The notes below the pieces were generated by a model. The model ran no database searches. It saw only the letters and a list, made by a program, of their open reading frames with translations, and was not told the DNA's origin. From Pseudomonadota bacterium (GTDB lineage: Bacteria; Pseudomonadota; Gammaproteobacteria; Burkholderiales; Burkholderiaceae_C), in assembly GCA_018241225.1 (NCBI GenBank), contig JAFEEG010000047.1:1-64000 (forward strand): a stretch of DNA of 64,000 bases, written 5' to 3'. A program made the translations under genes and the position numbers. Shown here one piece after another: positions 8,332-16,803 of this stretch. The first letter of the stretch is position 1. Each line of letters begins with the position of its first letter.

Positions 8332-9030
8332 ATGATTGACATTCAGCTTGAACTCAAAGGTGAGACGCTTGACCAACTCCTGAAGGGAGGCGTCTGGAAT
8401 GCTTCAGGCTTCAACGCTCGTTCTGACTACGGGTACTTCTTCGCTGGCCGCGAGACGCAGGGTTACCCGTTGCTGAGGCGCTATCCACGCTGGTGTGAGC
8501 CTGTTAGGGGCCTGGTGGCTCGCTGTCTGGCGTTGTCGAGTGTTCCGATGGGAGAGGTCCTGGCCTGTAGCTGGGAACTCATGGTGCTAGAGATCGCCTT
8601 GCGCCCTGGAGGGGGTAGCGGTGATGTCCTGGACACGGTAGCGGTGGAACGATCCGCCGACGGTAAGCTCAATTTCGTCAGAGCCTCCGCCACCGGTGAG
8701 GTTGTCCACGTGGACGCCATTGCACCCCGCGCGGGCTACGCCGATCCGTGGGAGCTCGCGGAACACGCACTGCGCATCACCACATTCGATGGCGATGACT
8801 TGCCGCCGCCCAAGGAGCTCGACGTGCCCATTCGGCGGGATCTGAACCTGTCGTTTGTTTGCACGCGAGACATTCCCGAGCCAGCGCGTAGTGTGTTCAC
8901 CAAGCGGATGGAGCACTCTACGCGCCCTGTGATTCATGGGCACACAGATGCGGTGTACGCCTGGGACTGGCTGGACTTTCTCAGCGACACCGTCAGGAAG
9001 CCGGGCGCGCCCTCCTCCCGCTCGGACTGA
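8332..9030 (+). CDS. hypothetical protein
   Basis: I do not recognise this protein of 232 residues. It has an even alpha/beta composition without signal peptide or membrane segment. Recognisable stretches are a Trp/Gly/Tyr-rich N-terminus (about 20-60, including YGYFFAGRETQGYPLLRRYP) and an acidic middle. The C-terminus after about 215 is Arg/Ser/Pro-rich and probably disordered. It begins 102 bp after the HAD gene and is followed after 15 bp by another small gene on the same strand, so the three may share a transcript. Function unknown. Confidence 0.6.
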   Translation: MIDIQLELKGETLDQLLKGGVWNASGFNARSDYGYFFAGRETQGYPLLRRYPRWCEPVRGLVARCLALSSVPMGEVLACSWELMVLEIALRPGGGSGDVLDTVAVERSADGKLNFVRASATGEVVHVDAIAPRAGYADPWELAEHALRITTFDGDDLPPPKELDVPIRRDLNLSFVCTRDIPEPARSVFTKRMEHSTRPVIHGHTDAVYAWDWLDFLSDTVRKPGAPSSRSD

Positions 9031-9045
9031 CCCCATAGGATCGCA

Positions 9046-9375
9046 ATGACTCCAACTAGCATTCCGAAGGATTTCCCTCGCGAACCGTCTCCTGGTGCGG
9101 CGCCTGGCGCGCATCCGAAGCTGGTCCTGCGCAAAGTCGGCGACACCTTCAGTTCAGGGTGGACAGAAGAGGAACTTGCGTTGCGCTACGAGGTCTGCGC
9201 GGATCTGGTCACCCAACTGGTCCCCTATGCACGCCGGAAGTATGACGCGAACCCCGATTGGGGTCGGGAGGGTATCGAAAGGCGGCTCGCCGCGGGCATC
9301 CGATCCAAGCCCTGGGATCTGACTGAAGCGGAAATCAAGTGGTTGGTGGGGCGAGCATGCGAAGGGCTCGAGTGA
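9046..9375 (+). CDS. small hypothetical protein
   Basis: A 109-residue protein of unknown function. After a Pro-rich first 25 residues it forms a plausible small helical domain containing SGWTEEELALRYEVCADLV and, later, WDLTEAEIKWLVGRA. The pattern of conserved-looking Trp and acidic helix caps suggests a real folded protein. It starts 15 bp after the preceding hypothetical gene, so co-translation is likely. No motif indicates an activity. Confidence 0.6.
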   Translation: MTPTSIPKDFPREPSPGAAPGAHPKLVLRKVGDTFSSGWTEEELALRYEVCADLVTQLVPYARRKYDANPDWGREGIERRLAAGIRSKPWDLTEAEIKWLVGRACEGLE

Positions 9376-9528
9376 ACAAACAAGCCAGTTTTTTTGTGCC
9401 GCCCCGTTCCGAGCTGCACCCGCCCCCAAAGTCTGACGACTTTATGCCAGATGGCGACTCAAGTTCACCGGTGATTCGGCAAAGCGGCGGTCGCCCTTCC
9501 GGACTTTCGGGTCGGCGAGAATTCGCCA

Positions 9529-9789
9529 ATGCCAAACATCTACGACTGCCTGTCGCGAGTAATCGCCGATCATTGGAAAGCCAACGAGAACAAGTACCCG
9601 CAGAAGATCGTATTGGCACCTGACCGGTTCGACGAGTTGAGCAGCCTCAGGCGACTTGGACGCATGGCGCTCAATGATGACAGCCCAGTGTCCGGCGCCA
9701 CTTTCTTGGGCGTGCCACTCGAACAGGATGCCGGCAGCCCAGGCCTCCTCATCGCGCATGACGGCGGCGAGATTTCGATTGCCGCCTGA
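9529..9789 (+). CDS. small hypothetical protein
   Basis: An 86-residue protein I cannot name. It has an amphipathic N-terminal helix (CLSRVIADHWKANENKYP), a strand-like KIVLAP, and a Gly-rich C-terminal half ending GGEISIAA. The composition is that of a folded cytoplasmic protein. It is the last plus-strand gene before the converging SMC-like operon. Its stop codon lies inside an inverted repeat shared with that operon. Confidence 0.5.
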   Translation: MPNIYDCLSRVIADHWKANENKYPQKIVLAPDRFDELSSLRRLGRMALNDDSPVSGATFLGVPLEQDAGSPGLLIAHDGGEISIAA

Positions 9790-9815
9790 GTCTGGGGTCC
9801 CTTAGTCAGACTCAG
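9786..9815. terminator. inverted repeat across two convergent stop codons
   Basis: CTGAGTCTG at 9786-9794 and CAGACTCAG at 9807-9815 form a perfect 9-bp stem with a 12-nt loop. The repeat covers the TGA of the plus-strand hypothetical gene and the stop of the minus-strand Toprim gene. It is well placed to act as a bidirectional terminator, but neither side has a clear T-run, so Rho-independent function is uncertain. Confidence 0.5.
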
Positions 9816-10602
9816 GAAACGCTTCCTGATTCAGGCCACGAGTGAGACGTCGCATTCGGGTCCAGGCCAGCGAAATGTCCTGGTCGTTGCAGGCATCCAG
9901 CTCTGCCCGGCAGCCGGCCAGCTGGTCTCCAAAGAGGTCATGCCGATTGCGCGCTGTCACCAGCAACTCCAGAACGTCCCATTCTGGCAGGCACAGCGCC
10001 TCGCGCCGCGGCAAGCTCGCGGCCATGGCAAGGCCCTTCGGATCGAAGTCAAAAAGGCCCAAAGTGGGCCGGGTGTCATTCCCCACGAGACGGCTTGCGG
10101 TATCGATTCGGAACCAATTGGGCGCGCCCCGAAACAGCACCAGCGCACGGCGCCGCTTGAGGTACGGCAGCATCCAGCCATAGCGGTGGAATCGCCGCAA
10201 GGGCTCCAGGTTCTCGCACACAACAAGCACCTCGTACGGCAGCGCCAGCGCCGCCTGCCAGTCCATGGCAAGGAAGCTCCCCTCCGGAGTCGCGATGCCC
10301 GGAATCCGGTCAGCTAAGACTGCGACCAGGCCCTCTGTCACCGGTGCGGCCGATGCCTTCTCGGATGCTGCGTCATCCGCCTCGAAGCGCCTGCGTCCTG
10401 CAGCCGGCGCGACGATCGAATACCGGGCGTTGCGCAGCTTGGTTTCAGCCTTGATGAAGTCGGCTTCCTCGTAGTGGACCGCGCGGCCCCGCACCTGGCC
10501 GAGATCCTCGGTGTCCGCCATTTCCTTGGCGATCGCGGAGCGCAGCTGCGGCGAGCGGTTGGCCACCAGGTTGCGCAGGAACGTGTACTGCGCCGGCGTC
10601 AT
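9802..10602 (-). CDS. Toprim nuclease subunit, JetD/MksG-like
   Basis: The last gene of the SMC-like operon encodes 266 residues with Toprim hallmarks. These are VVCENLEPLRRF with the catalytic-type Glu at 130, and LGLFDFDPKGLAM with Asp185 and Asp187 as the D-x-D pair. In Wadjet systems the JetD subunit, related to topoisomerase VI A/Spo11-type enzymes, cleaves closed circular DNA trapped by the SMC motor. This protein should play that role. It is markedly shorter than typical JetD (about 400 residues), with only about 125 residues before the Toprim fold and no obvious arm domain. Its ATG overlaps the end of the MksF-like gene by four bases. The nuclease role is inferred from motifs and position. 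Confidence 0.75.
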   Translation of the reverse strand: MTPAQYTFLRNLVANRSPQLRSAIAKEMADTEDLGQVRGRAVHYEEADFIKAETKLRNARYSIVAPAAGRRRFEADDAASEKASAAPVTEGLVAVLADRIPGIATPEGSFLAMDWQAALALPYEVLVVCENLEPLRRFHRYGWMLPYLKRRRALVLFRGAPNWFRIDTASRLVGNDTRPTLGLFDFDPKGLAMAASLPRREALCLPEWDVLELLVTARNRHDLFGDQLAGCRAELDACNDQDISLAWTRMRRLTRGLNQEAFPESD

Positions 10603-11960
10603 GGGGCGTCTGCCGTTTCGGCGGCCGGCGCCTGCTCCTTGGGCCGGGAGTCACCCAGCTGGCGCGCGAGCGTGCGCCTAAAGAGCGCGATCGCCTCTGG
10701 CGTGGACGTCACGACGGCGTCGCTGAAGGTGTGCCGGAATCGCTCGCCAGGCGCGGCGGGGTCGGCCACCAGCACCACCCGGAATTTGTAGGGGCGCAGC
10801 GCCGAGGTTGCGAACGCGAGCCAGAGCGCCGGAGCCATCTGACTGGCCGTCTGGTCGCCGGCGCGCCAGTCCATCACCGAGAGGGCTTTGGCACCCTCGG
10901 TTCTGCCGTTCACGATCGCGGCGTGCGCCAGACGCGCGAGCGCCTGTATCGTCGGCTTGCCCGGTGCCGCCCGCGGCTCCTTGGGTGGCGCTCGCTTGAT
11001 GGGAGCTGCCTTCTCCACTGGCGGCGCGGCAACTGGCGCCTTGGGGAGCAAATGCACCTCGTCGCGCATCAGGTCCTTCATGCTGCGGTCGTCGTCCCGC
11101 GGATCCATGTGGATGCGCAGAGGCGGCAGCGGAGCGCCGATGAGTGGCTTGGACAGCAGGAACGGCGCAATCACCTCAGGAACCTGAAAATCGTCCAGCC
11201 CCTTCCAGGCAGGGTTCTGGCGCATCAGCATCGCCGTGCGTGCGAGCAGCACGTTCTTGCGCTCGATCTCGCGCATGCTGAAGATCTCGCGCCGGATCTG
11301 GCTCTGGTACTGCGAGAGCGTCTGCGTCCACCGCGGAAGTTGACCTTGGATGGTGTTGCGCAGCATGCCGGCCAGGGCCTGCAGCCCCCGCTCGCGGGCG
11401 CCGGCCTCGACCTTCTCGACGGCCCGACTCAGACGGATGAGGTCGTTGCCCATCACCTCGCTCTGGCGCTGGTAGTAGCGGTTCTGGCTGCTCTTGGCGG
11501 CCAGCGACGTGACGTTGCCGAAGCGCGTGCTCAGAAGAAGGCCCAGCAGGCGCAGGTTGCGCTCCACCATATCGGAGATGTCGAAGGCATCCTGCTCGAT
11601 CTGAGCTTCGGCCTCTTCGGCCTGCCTGAAGTCGCCGGCGGCGCGAAGGTCCTCCAGTTCGATCCAGAGCATCGGGATCTGCTCGACCAGCTGTCCGATG
11701 CCGGTGAGGCTCTGGTAGGCCGGATGAATCTGCAGGATGTCGTTGGCGAAGTCACGCAGGCGGCTGTGCAGCCGGTAGCCGCGCTCGCCGGCGGGGCGCA
11801 GGACGTTGAGTTCACGCAGCGAACGAATCGCCGGGTCTGTGGCGGCAAGCTCCCCGTCCACGCCCACGAGTTCTCGCAGCGCCAACTCCACCACGTCGAC
11901 GTGGCGGCTGAGCGCCGAGAAGACCGGCTTGAGCGGCGAGCTCCGATCGGGGTTGCTCAT
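10599..11960 (-). CDS. MksF/JetA-like kleisin subunit
   Basis: A 453-residue protein in the position of the kleisin-type subunit (MukF/MksF/JetA). The first about 70 residues look like a winged-helix head (VFSALSRHVDVVELALREL and RLHSRLRDFANDILQI). Long helices with RYYQRQSEV and SRAVEKVEAGARERG then span about 75-290. A Pro/Lys/Ala-rich flexible linker lies at about 315-345. The C-terminal globular part (about 350-440) should contact the SMC head. Family members bridge the two SMC heads and bind the KITE-like MksE dimer. It overlaps both neighbours by four bases, so subunits are made in a coupled way. Assignment rests on operon position and helical layout rather than a sharp motif. Confidence 0.75.
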   Translation of the reverse strand: MSNPDRSSPLKPVFSALSRHVDVVELALRELVGVDGELAATDPAIRSLRELNVLRPAGERGYRLHSRLRDFANDILQIHPAYQSLTGIGQLVEQIPMLWIELEDLRAAGDFRQAEEAEAQIEQDAFDISDMVERNLRLLGLLLSTRFGNVTSLAAKSSQNRYYQRQSEVMGNDLIRLSRAVEKVEAGARERGLQALAGMLRNTIQGQLPRWTQTLSQYQSQIRREIFSMREIERKNVLLARTAMLMRQNPAWKGLDDFQVPEVIAPFLLSKPLIGAPLPPLRIHMDPRDDDRSMKDLMRDEVHLLPKAPVAAPPVEKAAPIKRAPPKEPRAAPGKPTIQALARLAHAAIVNGRTEGAKALSVMDWRAGDQTASQMAPALWLAFATSALRPYKFRVVLVADPAAPGERFRHTFSDAVVTSTPEAIALFRRTLARQLGDSRPKEQAPAAETADAP

Positions 11961-12595
11961 TCCTTGGCCGCCTCCGGAAGGCGCATCTGCTCCTGGTCGA
12001 CCACATCAGCATCGCTGATGAGTTCGGTGTTCTCGGCGATCACCTCGAGCACCGCATAGAGGAACTCGATCTTGCCGGTGAGCTTGTAGCCGCGGCTGTC
12101 GTTGGGCAGCGGCATTGCGTAGCGCTCCTTGACCAGGAACTCCAGCATGCGCGATACGCGGTCGTTGCTGCTCGCATCCAGGCGCATGCCCGTGAGCGAC
12201 AGCTCCATCACCTGCTGCTCGAGCGCCGGCGTGAGGCGCACGCGCTCGGCCAGCTCAGACTCCCACAGCATGAGACCGGGCTGCAGGTGCGAATCCTGGC
12301 CCTGCGCTTGCCGGACGGCCTCGAGCACCGGAACGATGGGCCAGAGAATGGACCGCACGTTGCGAAGCGATTCGCGGATCGCCGCGCGCGCCTCGGTGTC
12401 GGCGACCTCCGGAGCGAGGAAGAAGGCACCCTCCTCGCTCAGTCGAACCAGTCTGTAGCCCAGTTCGGCGACCCAGGCCTCGGCGGCCGCGCGATGCTCT
12501 TCTTCGGAGAGCAGGTCGTAGCTGGCGGGGTGCGCAACGGGGCAGATGAACTCGCCGGCGAGCAGCGATTTCAGGGTGCTTGCGAGCTTGCTCAT
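11957..12595 (-). CDS. MksE/JetB-like condensin subunit
   Basis: This 212-residue protein matches the small KITE-type winged-helix subunit of bacterial condensins (MukE/MksE/JetB) by size, place and pattern. It opens with a helix and GEFICPVAHPASYDLLSEEE, continues through an ELGYRLVRLSEEGAFFLAP strand-turn typical of the first winged helix, and has a second winged helix near LEFLVKERYAMPLPND. The C-terminal tail is acidic and may bind the kleisin. It is cytoplasmic and DNA-associated in its family. Four-base overlaps join it to the SMC gene upstream and the MksF-like gene downstream. Confidence 0.8.
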   Translation of the reverse strand: MSKLASTLKSLLAGEFICPVAHPASYDLLSEEEHRAAAEAWVAELGYRLVRLSEEGAFFLAPEVADTEARAAIRESLRNVRSILWPIVPVLEAVRQAQGQDSHLQPGLMLWESELAERVRLTPALEQQVMELSLTGMRLDASSNDRVSRMLEFLVKERYAMPLPNDSRGYKLTGKIEFLYAVLEVIAENTELISDADVVDQEQMRLPEAAKE

Positions 12596-15500
12596 TGCAG
12601 TGCCTCCTCGTCTTCCCGAACAGGGGCCTGAACACCCGGTGCGTTCGATTTGGCGATGGAGCCATCCTCCTCAAAGAGGTGGGTGCTCTCGAAGAGGCAG
12701 CCGAGCGCGGGGTCGATGCTTGGCGCTGCGCACACCGCCGTGACGTTCTGCTGCACGAGCTTTTCCAGGTACTGAACCATGTTGTCGGGGCTTACGCGCC
12801 CCACTTCGTCGAGCACCCAGGTCATCCCTACGGGCGAGCCTGGACCGCGCACGATGCCGAGGAACCCGAGGATGAACATCATGTTGATCACCACCGTAAG
12901 GCCGTTGGAGGAGAACGCCGCCATCGACCGGTCGTTGTCGATCTTGACGGACTTGCCCATCTCGGTGAGCTCAAAGGTGAGGCGCACATGCTCGTCCAGG
13001 TTCACCTGCAGGGAGCCCGTGTCGGGGATCTGGTCCCTGAACGATCGCACCAGGGCGATCTCCTCGTCACTGGGCAGTTGCGGGTTGGCCGCCAAGGCGG
13101 TGCGATGGGAGCTCAGGCGCGACTGGTTCACGTCGCGCATTTCGCGCAGCGCCTTGAGGGCCGGACTCGATGTGGCCGTGGAGGAGATGTTGATGTGCAG
13201 GTTGTTGAACCGCTTGAACCCACTCGCCTGGTCTAGCGACTTGTTGAACTGCCGGTTGAGCTCGTCCACCCGCGACTCGAAGTTGGCGATGTGGTTGACG
13301 AAGGACTCTGCGGAGGCGAAGAGGCCGTCCATTTCATGGCGCAGGGCAAGGTGGTACTCGCGGTGCGTGAGCGGTGCAAACCATTCGCAGACCGCGCGTG
13401 CCCAGTCAACAGCCCGTTCGTGCTGCAGGTAGTGGTCACCCACGCCCTGCTCCTCGCGCTGATGAATGAGGGCGTTGTGCGCGGCCTGGGTGTTGTCCAG
13501 CCACTGAGAGATGGGGCCGCTGCGCTCACGCATCTTGGTGCACAAGTCGCGTGTGGCGGCCTCCAGCTTTTGCGTGGCGGAGCCGAGCATGTCCAGCCGC
13601 GTGCTCGTTGACGCCTGAAGGTCCCCGTACAGGCCCTCGCCGACGTAGACGGCGCCCTGGTTGCGGTAGGCAACTAGCTGCTGCGAGAGCAGACGCCGCA
13701 GGTGACCTAGCTCCTCTTCGGTGGAGGTGACCAGCGACCGAGCGTTCGATTCGGCTTTCAGCAGCTTGGCATGCTGCTCCTGCGCATCCTTGTTGAACTT
13801 CTCTCGATCCTTGACGGCCGCGTCGGCGCGCTGGCGTAGCTCCTGCTCCCTGGCCTCGCGCTCTCGCTTGAGGGGCAGCATCTCCATCTCGAACTTGCGC
13901 CAGGCGGTCACATAGTGAGCGTTCTGGGCGATGGTTACCAGCTTGGCGTCCAGGCGCTCGATGCGGTCGGTCAGCGCCTTCACCTTGGCCGGATCGACGC
14001 CCAAGCCCTCCAGAGCTCGGCTGTGCGCTTCGATGGCGCGCTCGCGCTGCTCTTTGGCGCCGGTCTCGGCCGCGGATGATTCGCCCTTGAGGCGAAGCAG
14101 CATCGCGTCGCGCTCGCCGCGCAGTTTGCTCGTGCGATCGTCGAACTGGCGCAGCACCGAGCTGCGTCGTGCTTGTTCGTCCCTCATGAGGATGCCAAAC
14201 TCGTGGGTGAGTTCGGTGACAGCCCGGCGCAGCCGTGCAGCCTCCTCGGCATGGCCTTTACGCACACGCTCCTTTTCGACGTCGATGTGCCTTCTGGCGC
14301 GCACTAGCGCGTCAGCGGCATCGGTCAGGTTCTTCCTCGCGCGGCCGAGATCGTGCTGTCCGGTCTGCAGCGCCTTGCGATCAGCGTCGAGATCAGCTTG
14401 CGCCTTCTTTGCCGCGGCCAACGCGGTGCTGTGCTGTGCCCGGAACTCCTCAAGCTGGGCCGACGACTCGCTGATCCGGGCGCGCGCGCCGTCCTGTGTT
14501 GCCCAACGGGGCAGTTCAATGGGCGCAACATTCATCAGCAGAGGCCCGACGGTGACCTCCTCGGTTTCATCGCCTCCGCCGCGCCCTTCACCGGCCGTTG
14601 GCGAGGGTGCACGCAGCAGATCCTCCTGGAAATGCGGCGCCAGGTCGGTGCGCAGCAGGTGCTCGGGATCAAGGACCTTGGCGGTGCTTGCCCACTGGTC
14701 TGCTGGTTGAGCGCGAAGGGTGGCCAGCACGCTGCCCGCGGGAGGGTTGAGCTGGGCTTTGAGCGTCTCGTGGCGAGACGTGGCATCGGTCAGCTGTGCG
14801 TCGGCCTGGTTGAGGTTCTGCAGCGTCTGGACCTGCAGCGCCGCATTCGACTTCTCGGACAGCTCGGCGCGCTCGACGTGGCGGGTGCGCTCGGCCAAGG
14901 TCGCCTCAGCCTCCTTGAACGCCACATCGGCCTTGGCCAGGTTCTCCTGGGCCTCTTTGGGCGCCTCGGCCATGCGCGAGAGGGTGTCCTGCACCCCGAT
15001 CTCGTTTTGGTGCTCCGCGACCTTCGCCTCGATCTCGGCGAGCCGCGGCGCCGCCGGCGTCGTTTCGAGCTCCGCGATCACGCCCGCGCGCTCCTGCTCG
15101 ACAGCAGCCTCTTGGGCTTCGCACTCCTGGGTGGCGCTCTCGCGCTGGGACTGGAGCTGCGTCTTGCGCTCCTGCAGGTCCTTCTCCAGGTTCGATAGCG
15201 TGGCCTGGAGTGCCTGCTGCGCGTTCTCGGCCTGGGCGGTCAGGCTGCTGTGCTCGGAGCTCGCCGCTTGCTTTTCATGGGTGTACTGGCCCTGGAGTGC
15301 CGCCTCCTGCACGAGGTTCTTGATACCAATTGCGGCGTAGTGGCGCTCCTGACCCAGGATCTCCTCGGCGGCCGTTTTGGCCGCGGAGTGCGCATCGCTG
15401 GATTGGCTCACGGCCCTGTCGTGCGCAGCCGCACCTTCCGTGCTCTCGCGCTGGTGGTCATGCAACTGGATCGTGAGCCTTCCGAGATTCACATTGTGCT

Positions 15501-16383
15501 GATCGAGCTCTTCAACTCGGCGATCGATGCTCACTTCGCATGCTGCACGCAGGGAGCCCAGATCCAAGGCGATCTCCCCCACCCTCCCGATCTGGTCTTC
15601 GATGGTCTTCTTGCGCACGGAATCCTTGATGACATCCTGGGCGTGCTTCACGCTGGCGAGCCAAGCGTCAACATCCTTGCGGTCCTTGCGCAACTGGCGG
15701 GCATTGGAGTTGCGAGAGCCCTCGAAGGCCGAGTCGTTCAGGCGATCGAGCACAAGGTTCTGCAGTTCGCGGAACGATAGCTTCTCCGAGGTCATGGCCA
15801 CCGCGATCAGATCCAGGCCGTAAAGGCTCGATGGCCCGAGAGAATGCTGCGCGGCATAGTGTCGAAGGCCGCGAGCCTCCTTGGTGTGCCGGTGCTCGTA
15901 AAGGATGACGCTTCGATACTCGTGAAGCTCCCAGCGCGGCGAGACCACCTTGCCCATGCGCTCCACATGGTCCTTGAACCGGTCACGGTCGACAAACTCG
16001 CCGTTCTCGTTGACGAAGTAGGCCTCGTTGTAGCCCCCTTCGATGATCATGAACTCCGGACGCTCCAGCCCCGGCTTGGCGAACATGACGGCCAGGCGCA
16101 AGTCGTTCTCGGTCTCGCGCTCGTACTCGAAGGCAACGGCGCTGCTGGGCGCTGGAAGCGTGTAGCCGATGAGGTGCTGCTTCTGGGTGTGCCGCATGAT
16201 CTTCTCGGGCGTGGCGCCGTAAAAGAGCGGAATCAGCCGCACGAAGCTGGACTTGCCCACGCCGTTCTCGCCGATCGCCATGGTGTGCGCGCGCAGGTCG
16301 AGCAGCGCAATCTGCGCCGATGCGGCGTTGGTGGTCGCGTTTCGGATATTGATACCGAAGACTTTGCGGAGGCGATGGGGCAT
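12592..16383 (-). CDS. SMC-like ATPase, MksB/JetC type
   Basis: The operon's first gene encodes a 1263-residue SMC-family ATPase. The Walker A box GENGVGKSS is at residues 38-46. Walker B (TWVLDEVGRV) is near residue 1188, preceded by SSNGLTVVINMMF, which occupies the signature position. Between the heads are two long coiled-coil arms, rich in Glu/Ala/Gln, around a central region at about 540-640. This is the MukB/MksB/JetC layout: a motor that extrudes DNA loops and, in Wadjet, recognises small circular plasmids. A low-complexity patch (SPTAGEGRGGGDE) near residue 595 sits in the hinge region and looks like an insertion. In known Wadjet operons the SMC gene is third; here it is first. Confidence 0.85.
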   Translation of the reverse strand: MPHRLRKVFGINIRNATTNAASAQIALLDLRAHTMAIGENGVGKSSFVRLIPLFYGATPEKIMRHTQKQHLIGYTLPAPSSAVAFEYERETENDLRLAVMFAKPGLERPEFMIIEGGYNEAYFVNENGEFVDRDRFKDHVERMGKVVSPRWELHEYRSVILYEHRHTKEARGLRHYAAQHSLGPSSLYGLDLIAVAMTSEKLSFRELQNLVLDRLNDSAFEGSRNSNARQLRKDRKDVDAWLASVKHAQDVIKDSVRKKTIEDQIGRVGEIALDLGSLRAACEVSIDRRVEELDQHNVNLGRLTIQLHDHQRESTEGAAAHDRAVSQSSDAHSAAKTAAEEILGQERHYAAIGIKNLVQEAALQGQYTHEKQAASSEHSSLTAQAENAQQALQATLSNLEKDLQERKTQLQSQRESATQECEAQEAAVEQERAGVIAELETTPAAPRLAEIEAKVAEHQNEIGVQDTLSRMAEAPKEAQENLAKADVAFKEAEATLAERTRHVERAELSEKSNAALQVQTLQNLNQADAQLTDATSRHETLKAQLNPPAGSVLATLRAQPADQWASTAKVLDPEHLLRTDLAPHFQEDLLRAPSPTAGEGRGGGDETEEVTVGPLLMNVAPIELPRWATQDGARARISESSAQLEEFRAQHSTALAAAKKAQADLDADRKALQTGQHDLGRARKNLTDAADALVRARRHIDVEKERVRKGHAEEAARLRRAVTELTHEFGILMRDEQARRSSVLRQFDDRTSKLRGERDAMLLRLKGESSAAETGAKEQRERAIEAHSRALEGLGVDPAKVKALTDRIERLDAKLVTIAQNAHYVTAWRKFEMEMLPLKREREAREQELRQRADAAVKDREKFNKDAQEQHAKLLKAESNARSLVTSTEEELGHLRRLLSQQLVAYRNQGAVYVGEGLYGDLQASTSTRLDMLGSATQKLEAATRDLCTKMRERSGPISQWLDNTQAAHNALIHQREEQGVGDHYLQHERAVDWARAVCEWFAPLTHREYHLALRHEMDGLFASAESFVNHIANFESRVDELNRQFNKSLDQASGFKRFNNLHINISSTATSSPALKALREMRDVNQSRLSSHRTALAANPQLPSDEEIALVRSFRDQIPDTGSLQVNLDEHVRLTFELTEMGKSVKIDNDRSMAAFSSNGLTVVINMMFILGFLGIVRGPGSPVGMTWVLDEVGRVSPDNMVQYLEKLVQQNVTAVCAAPSIDPALGCLFESTHLFEEDGSIAKSNAPGVQAPVREDEEALQ

Positions 16384-16803
16384 GTGATGGCGTTCTTTTC
16401 GGACTGCAAGGGTAGCCGCAGCTGACGTGGATGTTGCTTCGGACAGACCATACCTTCGAGCTCATTGGGTTAGGTCAATGCCAGCCTCAGTTGCGACCGT
16501 GTGGTTTGTCACTTCCCCGGTTCGCCGTCTCCTCCGAATTGAGGAGACTTCGGCCTAGCTTCCCGCCGGGTTGGCGACACCGAGCCACTCTCGGTCAAGG
16601 CAAGCGTGTGAACGTCGCTGGGCGAGCAGCAGCGCCCCAAGGTGCTGCGCTCCCGACTGCTCGCTGTGCACGGAAAGCGGCAGCGCGGGGGTGACCCAAA
16701 GAACCTCATCGACTATGGCCGGTCGACCTGACGCCCCTGCTCGGCAAGCTGGCGACGGCCTCGCGGGATCTCAGGGTACGTACCGAGGTACCCTTGGCCG
16801 CCG
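16384..16803. other. spacer with probable SMC-operon promoter
   Basis: No gene is convincing here. The part next to 16384 must carry the minus-strand promoter of the SMC-like operon. A TTGACC -35-like box lies on the minus strand at 16473-16478, but the matching -10 is poor. The remainder holds Arg-rich shadow frames only. Confidence 0.4.

Noticed and set aside
1..9800. Integron gene-cassette array (many small same-strand genes, antitoxins)
   Set aside because: No integron integrase of IntI type and no pairs of RYYYAAC/GTTRRRY attC ends at plausible spacing between the genes.
10731..12059. Long plus-strand open frame over the MksF-like and MksE-like genes
   Set aside because: It covers two genes with overlapping starts and stops on the minus strand and has shadow-type composition.
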